Assembly (NCBI GenBank): GCA_028716125.1
Contig: JAQUQK010000035.1
Coordinates: 1-12,060 of the forward strand
Direction of reading: 5' to 3'
From: Thermoplasmatota archaeon
GTDB lineage: Archaea; Thermoplasmatota; JAQUQK01
Length of the DNA stretch: 12,060 nt
A model generated the notes under the pieces. It ran no database searches and had not been told where the DNA came from. It saw only the letters and a list, made by a program, of their open reading frames with translations. This document shows, in pieces, positions 1-9,200 of the stretch; position 1 is the first letter of the stretch; every line of letters starts with the position of its first letter. The translations under genes were made by a program, and so were the position numbers.

Positions 1-278
1 ACGCCGGAGGCAATGTCATTCCAAAGACAACTTTGACCTATGACCTCGGCAGTTCATCCAATTATTGGAGGAAGTTGTTTGTTAAGAATGTCAGTTCAAC
101 CAACATTGATGCTTTGGGGTATGTTTCAACGACCAAACTTTGGGTCAATGGTTCTCAAATCTTATCGGCCAATCCGAATTTGCAGCAAGTTACGAACCAG
201 GGCTACTTTACCAATAAATCGATCGGTTTTGCCGGGGCTTCTTCTACCGGGAATATCATCCCAACTTCCAATAACTCC
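1..278 (+). repeat. End of a D37 cassette and D80 cassette copy 1 (LQQVT type)
   Basis: The first 38 bases encode the tail of a D37 cassette (NAGGNVIPKTTLT). A DLG motif follows at base 39 and the D80 cassette runs to the next DLG at 279, exactly 240 bases. D80 contains VSSTNIDALGYVSTT (90-134), then NGSQILSANPNLQQVT and IGFAGASSTGNIIP. The other two copies, at 3750 and 5529, have the same 240-base length. The LQQVT...FAGASSTG pairing is the element I most associate with Parcubacteria surface proteins, from memory only. Confidence 0.8.
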
Positions 279-3200
279 TATGACCTCGGTTCAACTGCCA
301 AGTCTTGGCAGAGTATTTACGCTTCCTCGACAATTTATGGCCATGTGAATGGTTCAGGTAATGCCTTAAGCATAACCAATAATTTGGGAGCGTCACTTTT
401 TACAATCGGCGGAACTTTACCGACTCTGAACATGACCGATAAGGGTTATGGCATTTTCTACAATGGGGCCATCTCGGGTGTCCGCATGGGTTCAACAGCA
501 GACGGTTTGGCAACAATCCCCATGGTGGCCAGGGGAGCCTCGGGGCAAACTGCTGATTTGCAGCAATGGCAGAGCAATGCCGGAGCCAGGCTGGCGGCGG
601 TAGATAAGAACGGCACATTTTTCTTCTCGGGTGCCTCGAGTACGGGCAGCATCCTGCCAACGATAACTAACTCGTACGATCTCGGCAGCTCGTCGAATTA
701 CTGGCGCAAGTTGTTTGCAAAGAACGTCAGCTCAACCAACATTGACGCTTTGAATTACGTCTCAACTACCAACCTCTTTGTTGGCGGCACATCGATCAGC
801 GGTCTGTATCACAAGCAAGGCGGTAATGCATTCGGCACAACGAGTACGATCGGGACGACGGACAACTATGACTGGAACATTAAGACCAACAATGCGACGC
901 GTTTGACTGTCTTGCGCGGAGGAAATATTGGTATTGGGACGGTTAATCCTCGAGCATCGTTAGATGTCACGGGTAACATTTGGGTCGGTCATAATGGAGC
1001 TGGAAATCGTGGCATATATATTGGTACAAGTCCATATCAAGCAAGTTTGCTGTATAACTCAACAAGTGGCAACTTGGACATTACACCTCGTACTGGTTAT
1101 AACAGTATCTTTACAGCGGGCAACGTAGGCATCGGCACCACCAACCCTTACCTCTTTAAATTAACAGTCCAGGGTTCAGTTGCGCCTTCCACCACCAACT
1201 CCTATGACCTCGGCGGCACAGCGAATTATTGGAGGAGATTGTATGCCACGAACGTCTCATCCAGCAGGATTGATGCATTGACTTATGTCTCAAGCAGCAA
1301 GTTCTATGCCGGCCCAGGAACAGCTGCTGCGCCATCAATAACATTCCAGGGAGACCAGGATACCGGCCTGTACAACAGTTCAGCTAATGCCATTGGTTTT
1401 GTAACCCAGGGATCATTAAGAGCAACTATCGGAAACTCCTACGCCTCATTTGGACAAATCCAGGGCTTATCAAATAACGCCTATGATTTAGGTTCATCTG
1501 GCACTTACTGGCGCAAGTTGTTCGCCACAAATGTCAGCTCAACTAACATAGATGCTTTGGGTTATGTTTCAACCACAAAACTTTACCTCGCCGGTTCGCA
1601 ATTCGTACCTGGTAATTATTTTGTCCAGGGAGGCAATGCTTTTGCTGCGACAGGCACTTTGGGCACGACTGACAATTACAACCTAACATTCAAGACCAAC
1701 AACACGAGCAGGATGACGATCTTGAGCGGGGGCAACGTAGGCATTGGCACTGTCAACCCCAGTGCCAGATTGCAGGTTGATACGTTAAAGGTTTATGCCA
1801 GCGGCAATTATGATTATTTGGATTCAACCGCTTCATCCGGATTAATAGCCCAAACCGCAGGATCGTTTAGCTTGAAGGCCGGCAACAATGGATTCCAGAT
1901 GAACTACAACAATAGTTCTACCGGAGATCTAAGTTTCTTTGGCGGCGGTACGACGCCGGTCTTTAGTGTGGCGGACAACGGCCAAGGGTACTTTAAAGAC
2001 AGGTTGGGGGTTGGCGCTACTTCTCCGGCCAACAAGTTAACCATCACCGGCACCGGCGCAGCTACAGCCGATGCCGACCTGGGCTTCAACGTCACCACAA
2101 CATCCGGGACTTCAAGCTGGACAATCGGCGCAGACAAGTCCGATGGTGGCAAGTTCAAGATTTCATCGTCAACCGCTCTTGGGACATTTGACAGGTTTGT
2201 AATCAACGGCAAGGGATATGTGGGGATTGGAACAGCGACTCCGCACAGCCAATTCTCTGTTAACGGTTACAGCAATTGGCAGACCAGCATTGACGGCGGT
2301 TCATACCCCCAGGTTTCACGCCTGGCATACGAATCAGATGGCACCGGATACGGCTTTGGTATCGGGAGAAAAGACGTAACCGGGGCGAATTATACGGATT
2401 ACATGTACTTTAAAGATGGAGGAAATATCGGCATCGGAACATCCAATCCCGTTTCATATAAACTTACTATCGCCGGCACTATCGCGCCATCATCCACCAA
2501 CTCGTACGACCTGGGCGCAACCAAACATTCTTGGCGTTCCTTATATGTTTCCAGCACTTCGTATCTGGCTGGGGTGAATGCCGGAGGTAATGTTGTTCCG
2601 CGTACTACATTGACTTATGATTTAGGTTCATCTTCTGCTTACTGGCGAAAACTCTTCGCCAAGAATGTCAGCTCGACAAATATTGACGCTTTGGGTTATG
2701 TCTCCACTACCAAGCTCTACCTTGCAGGCTCGCAGTTCTTGCCAGGCAATTACTTTGTCCAAGGTGGCAATGCTTTTGCTGCGACTGGTACTTTAGGCAC
2801 GACTGACAATTACAACCTGACGTTAAAGACGAACAATACAAGCCAACTCACGATTTTGAATGGAGGCAATGTGGGTGTTGGGACAGTGAATCCAGGCGCT
2901 AAGCTTGAAGTTAATGGCAATATTGCTATAGCTTACAGCAATGGGCTTGAAGGCAGAATCAGTTCAGGTTCTTATACGGCTGGAATTAGCGGTTTCTACC
3001 CGTTTGCTAGCGCTATCGGGGCTAATGATACTGTTATTAAGTATGCCATGGGCAATAATAATTTCGTCATTAAGCACGACACGGTAAATGTTCTAACAAT
3101 AAACTCATCAGGCAAATTAGGATTAAACAATCCAGCGCCCGCGAATTCGATTACCATAAATGGTTATGGCGCGACTACAGCCGATGCCGACCTGGGCTTC

Positions 3201-6200
3201 AACGTCACCACAACATCCGGGACTTCAAGCTGGACAATCGGCGCAGACAAGTCCGATGGTGGCAAGTTCAAGATTTCATCGTCAACCGCTCTTGGGACAT
3301 TTGACAGGCTTGTAATCAACGGCAAGGGATATGTGGGGATTGGGACGGCGAGTCCCACTGAACAATTGCAAGTCAACGGGAGGATCATGGCTGTCGGTTC
3401 CGGCTATGTAGCAAATCCTACCGGTCCGATCTTTGGCCAATACAACGCAACAGTCGGTTATGTGCAGGCACCAGCCAATGGTGAATTCGACATATGGTCA
3501 GATGGCACCAGTGCGATTGCCAAGTTTTTGGACAACATGAATACGGTTTTGCAGGGCAATCTCGGCATTGGCGTCCTCAACCCATACCTATACAAGCTGA
3601 CAGTCGCCGGTACGGTCGCCCCGTCATCCACCAACTCATATGACTTGGGTTCAGCCGCCCATACTTGGAGGAGCCTGTATGTTGGCAGCACTTCATACCT
3701 GGCAGCGGTGAATGCAGCAGGCAATATAACCCCAACAGCCAATAACACTTATGATCTTGGCTCATCGTCTTATTACTGGCGCAAACTTTTCGCCACTAAT
3801 GTCAGCTCAACGAATATCGACGCCGTTGGTTATGTCTCTACCACCAACCTCTACATCAAAGGCGTAGCCGTCACTTCATCCGTCCCGACTTTACAGCAGG
3901 TGACGACCCAGGGCGCGGACACAAACAAGTGGATACAATTCGCTGGCGCGACTTCGACAGGAAATATATTGCCGTCTTCAAATAATGTATATGACTTGGG
4001 TTCAACTGCTAAAGCATGGAGAAATTTCTATGCTACCGGCACGGTCAATGGTGGCACACTTTTTGCCAATGCCGGAGTGACGATATGGGGAAACAGCGCC
4101 GGTGCCAGCAATACTTCGACTGATTTGACGGCTATTGGTTATAACGCCGCGCACGCGAATACGGGCGGAAATTGGATTACAGCCATTGGTTACCAGGCAT
4201 TGCAGTCCAACACCATCGGACATGCGAATACAGCAATTGGCTGGAAAGCGTTGAGGGACAATACCACCGGTTCCGGCAACACGGCCGTGGGCGATGATGC
4301 TTTGATGCTCATCACGGTCGCGAACACGAACGACCACAACAGTGCTTTCGGGTCACACGCCTTGGGGTCGCTAACGACCGGTGCAGGCAACGTTGCCCTT
4401 GGCTATTCTTCCATGAATGCAGCTACTGGCGGAAGCAGTAATACGGCAGTGGGTGCCGGATCGATTGGTGCCGGCGTCAGCACGGGCAGCTACAACGTGG
4501 CAATCGGAACTAATTCTCTCAACAACAATACTTCAGGTTACGGTAATACAGCCTTGGGATATGTCGCGGGAGCGGGCAATACAGAGGGTGCTTACAATAC
4601 TTCTTTGGGATACTTTTCCTTATATACGAACGCAACAGGTAATTTCAATACGGCCATAGGCGGAGAGGCGGCTAAGCTCAGCCTTAACAAATCAGGCCTT
4701 ACGGTTATTGGTTATGCAGCAATGCCGGCAAATGCGGAGGGAACCAATAGCACGATCATCGGCAACAACGCCTTCTATAATGAAACGACCGGTAATTACA
4801 ATACGGCTTTGGGCCAACGGGCTGGTTATTCCAATATAAGCGGTTCAAGCAATGTGTTTTTGGGGTATCTCGCTGGATATTACGAAACCGGAAGCAATAA
4901 ATTGTTTATCGACAACACAAACAGGGCGAGCGAAGCAGATGCCAGAACCAAGGCGCTCATCTATGGCGTCTTTGATGCGGCAACAGCCAACCAATACCTT
5001 ACGGTAAATGGGCAATTGCAAGTCACCGGCACTGGCAAGAGTTACATTGGCGGTAACGTCGGCATAGGCACAACCAACCCATATCTATTCAAGTTAACGG
5101 TGCAAGGTTCTGTCGCCCCGTCCACAACTAACTCCTATGACCTCGGCGGCACGGCGAATTATTGGAGGAGATTATATGCGAGTAATGTTTCATCGAGCAG
5201 GATTGACGCGTTGGGATACGTTAGCACGACCAAAGTAATTGCCGGGAAAGGGTCTTATACCGCCCCATCGTTCACCTTCCAGGGCGATCCGGATACGGGC
5301 TTGTATAGTGATATCGCAAATAATCTTTTTGTTTCGACAAATGCCACGAACAGGTTCCAGTTTGGGACAGCAAACAATATTACATATCAGAGCCTTATAC
5401 CCAATAATAATAACGCTAAGGATATTGGTTCTTATGGGTATGCCTTGCGTAATATCTACGTATCAAGCACCTCTAACCTCGCGGCCATAAACGCTTCAGG
5501 CAATATCGTGCCCACAGCCAATGGTTTTTATGACCTTGGCACAAGCTCGTTGTATTGGAGAAAACTCTTCGTCAAAAACGTCAGCTCGACAAATATTGAT
5601 GCTTTGGGTTATGTCTCATCCACCAAACTCTTCGTCAATGGCTCACAGATACTCTCAGCCAACCCCAACCTGCAGCAGGTGACTGACCAAGGTTACTTCA
5701 CGACCAGGCCGATTGGCTTTGCCGGGGCTTCAAGTACTGGCAGTATCATTCCGACAATAACCGTGTCATATGATCTGGGTTCAAGCTCGTTGTATTGGAG
5801 GAAACTGTTCGCCTCCAATGTCAGTTCGAGCAATATAGATGCCTTGGGTTATGTCTCCAGCTCAAAGTTTATTGCAGGTTCGGGGACTAATTCAAATCCG
5901 GCTTATAGTTTTAGTGCGCAATCTGGAACCGGGTTGTACTACACTGCAAGTGCACTGAATTTCTCGATTTCCAATACAGCGCGCTTAGTCGTTACTGCCC
6001 AAGGTGCCGCCGCGGCCGGTTTTGGCATTTCCAACGTTACCAACCAACTCGCCGGAGGCTTGCGTTTAGGGCGAACCGGACAAATTAACTGGGCTTCTTA
6101 CGGATCTGCGGATGATAATCTTGGCTTGTCACGTTACGCTACTGGAACTCTGGCCGTGGGCAATGGCACGCAAGGCGATTATACGGGCAAGATAATCGCC

Positions 6201-9200
6201 GGAAACATCGGGCTTGGCGTTAACAATCCCTATCTCTTCAGCCTGACAACTGCCGGCAGCATCGGCCCATCATCCACCAACGCATATGACCTCGGCGGAA
6301 CGGCAAATTATTGGAGGAGGTTGTATGCCACAAACGTAAGTACGAGCAAGATTGACGCCCTGGGTTATGTTTCTACGACTAAGCTCATAACTGGCATGGG
6401 ATCGGCTGCCGCGCCTTCCATTTCATTCCAGGGTGACCCGAACACAGGAATCTACCAATTGGCCGCGGACTCAATCGATTTCTCCCTTAATGGCGTGAAC
6501 AAATGGGACATGAACATTACGAACGCGAATTGGGCCGTTAACTTGACACCGCAGGTGAACAACACCTATAACCTCGGCTCGGCAACCGTTTCATGGAAAA
6601 ACCTGTATGTCTCGAGTACTGCTTACATGGCTGGCATCAATGCAGGAGGGACTATCACTCCCAGGACGACCCTGGCTTATGACTTAGGCACCAGCTCTAA
6701 TTATTGGCGCAAGCTATTCGTCAAGAATGTCAGTTCAACAAACATCGATGCCCTTGGGTATGTCTCAACCACAAAACTTTACCTCGCCGGTTCGCAATTC
6801 GTACCTGGTAATTACTTTGTCCAAGGTGGCAATGCCTTTGCTGCGACTGGTACTTTAGGCACGACTGACAATTACAACCTGACATTCAAGACAAACAATA
6901 CGAGCAAGATGACCATCTTGAGTGGAGGTAACGTCGGAATTGGGACGGTGAATCCAGCCACGAAATTGGAAGTAGCAGGTGATGCGACTATGCGTAATAT
7001 ATATCCGGATGGTAATGGGACCCGTGTTTTGGGGCAAACAACCAATGCGTGGGCCAATATATATGGCAATTTTATAGGCACATCAGGTTCCGGATCTGGC
7101 AAAACAGTCTTTAGCATGACTTCAGCCAGCACTAATTATGGTAATATCCAAGTTGAATCAACAGCCAACGGAGGCACCTGGTCACTGGGGTACCAAGCAG
7201 CCCCAAATACTATTATTGGTACAAATGTCTTGTCTTGGAATGGTCAAGGCAAGGTCGGGATAGGTTCTTTGACGCCCGCGAACAGGTTAACCGTTGCCGG
7301 TATTCCAGCTTATGCGAACGCTGACCTTGGCTTCACGGCCACCACCACGGGAGCTAATTCAAGCTGGACCATCGGCGTTGACCATGCGGACGGAGGAAAA
7401 TTCAAGATTTCTTCGTCAACTGCGCTTGGCACAAATGATAGGTTTGTGATTGATGGAAAGGGCCGGATCGGCGTTGGAACCTCCAGCCCAATCGCTAAGT
7501 TACATATTGTAGATACGACTGCGGCTTCAAGTTTTACGGGTAATAATACTCAGGGATTGAAGATACAAGGTGCAAATACTGCTGCTGATTATGCGATTTT
7601 GGGTTTTGACGGTAATGCATTGACATACAATAAAAACAAGGCCCAAATCGGTGCTAAATTCACCGGAAGTGGATCCTATTTACAGTTTGGGACGAGTAAT
7701 GATTATAGCTTAGGCATTACAAACATTGCTCTAACTATTGATCCCACCGGCAACATCGGCATAGGCACCACCAACCCATACTTATACAAACTGACAGTCG
7801 CCGGTACGATCGCACCGTCTACCACAAACTCGTATGACTTGGGCGCAAGCTCGTATTACTGGCGCAAACTGTTCGTCAAGAATGTCAGTTCAACAAATAT
7901 TGATGCCTTGGGCTATGTGTCAACAACCAACCTCTACCTCGGCGGCACTTCAATCAGCGGTCTGTATCACAAGCAAGGCGGCAATGCATTTGGTGCGACG
8001 AGTACGATCGGTACGACGGATAATTATAATTTGACGTTGAAGACAAACAACACAAGCCGAATCACAATCCTGAATAGTGGAAATGTGGGAATTGGAATGG
8101 TTAATCCAAGTGAAAAGTTGGAGGTTTCTGGTAATGTAAAGATAGCTCAAAATGCCAATAAATACGTAATATTTAATGATGTTTCAGCTTCTGGACTTTC
8201 AGACTTCTCAATCGGTGGTTCTGGTTTTGCCTTTTCAAGGCCAAATGACGGCGCATCTGGCCTTTCCGGTTTTTACACTTACATGACCGCAGGTTTGCTC
8301 AACAGAGCAGTCCTTGCTTCGCGCGGCGATTTAGTTTTTGCGGCTGGGGGAGCCAGCACTTACAACCAAGCGCCCGAAATCATGAGAGTCGCGGCTACTG
8401 GCAATGTGGGCATCGGCGTGAATAATCCATACCTCTTCATGCTTACTGTCGCTGGCTCTGTCGCCCCGTCCACGACAAACGCCTATGACCTCGGCGGCAC
8501 GGCAAATTACTGGCGGAGGCTGTATGCCACGAACGTTTCATCAAGCCGCGTTGATGCATTGACTTATGTTTCAAGCACTAAGTTCTTTGTTGGTATTGGC
8601 GCAGCTACGACGCCATCTTTATCCTTTCAAGGTGATCCGGATACTGGTATATACAACTATGCGGCAAATAATTTAGGTGTTAGCACGGCTGGATCGATTA
8701 AATTCCTTTTCGGATCGAGTGAAAATACCTCAGCCGCCAATCTTAGGCCATGGGCTACCAACACCTATGATCTCGGTACCAGTTCTTACTATTGGCGCAA
8801 ACTATACACGAAGTATGTGAGTTCAACTGCAATCGACGCTATCGGCTATGTGTCAACAACCAACCTCTACCTCGGCGGCACTTCAATCAGCGGTCTGTAT
8901 CACAAACAGGGAGGCAATGCGTTTGGCGTTACGAGTACGATTGGGACGACGGATGTTCAGGACATTAACGTCAAAACAAGCAATGCAACGCGTTTAACTG
9001 TCTTGCGCGGAGGCAAGGTTGGCATCGGCACGACGAACCCAAGCTCTCTTCTGTCTGTCGCAGGAGATACGTATGTCACCGGGAATCTCGGAGTAGGGGG
9101 AGCGCCGAATTCTCTGTATGGAATATTCCTTAATAAGAGTTTCACCAGCAGCAATCAAGCGGCAGGATTTTCAGTCAATACAACGCATAATACAACCGGT

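Noticed and set aside
40..348. ATG-started + strand frames inside the repeats (also 4417-4659, 7834-8034, 10204-10461, 11311-11568)
   Set aside because: Most start at the tATGac of a YDLG motif or lie in a shifted frame of a repeat. Their peptides have no recognisable family, and the giant frame explains the conserved codon positions.
1904..2212. Open frame of 102 codons on the - strand, sharing a long peptide with another - strand frame at 3164-3388
   Set aside because: Both lie antisense to the two K72 cassettes, so their similarity only mirrors the 169-base duplication in the + strand gene. Synonymous variation follows the + frame.
5163..5178. GGAGGAG followed by ATG, like a ribosome binding site and start (also ggaggag before tATG at 1231-1243)
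   Set aside because: The purine run encodes Trp-Arg-Arg of the DLG motif, recurs in sister cassettes, and the ATG is out of the gene's frame and soon meets a stop.
7086..7115. SGSGKT resembling a Walker A nucleotide-binding loop
   Set aside because: It sits in a Ser/Gly-rich spacer between beta-type segments, with no Walker B, no flanking hydrophobic strand and no P-loop fold context.
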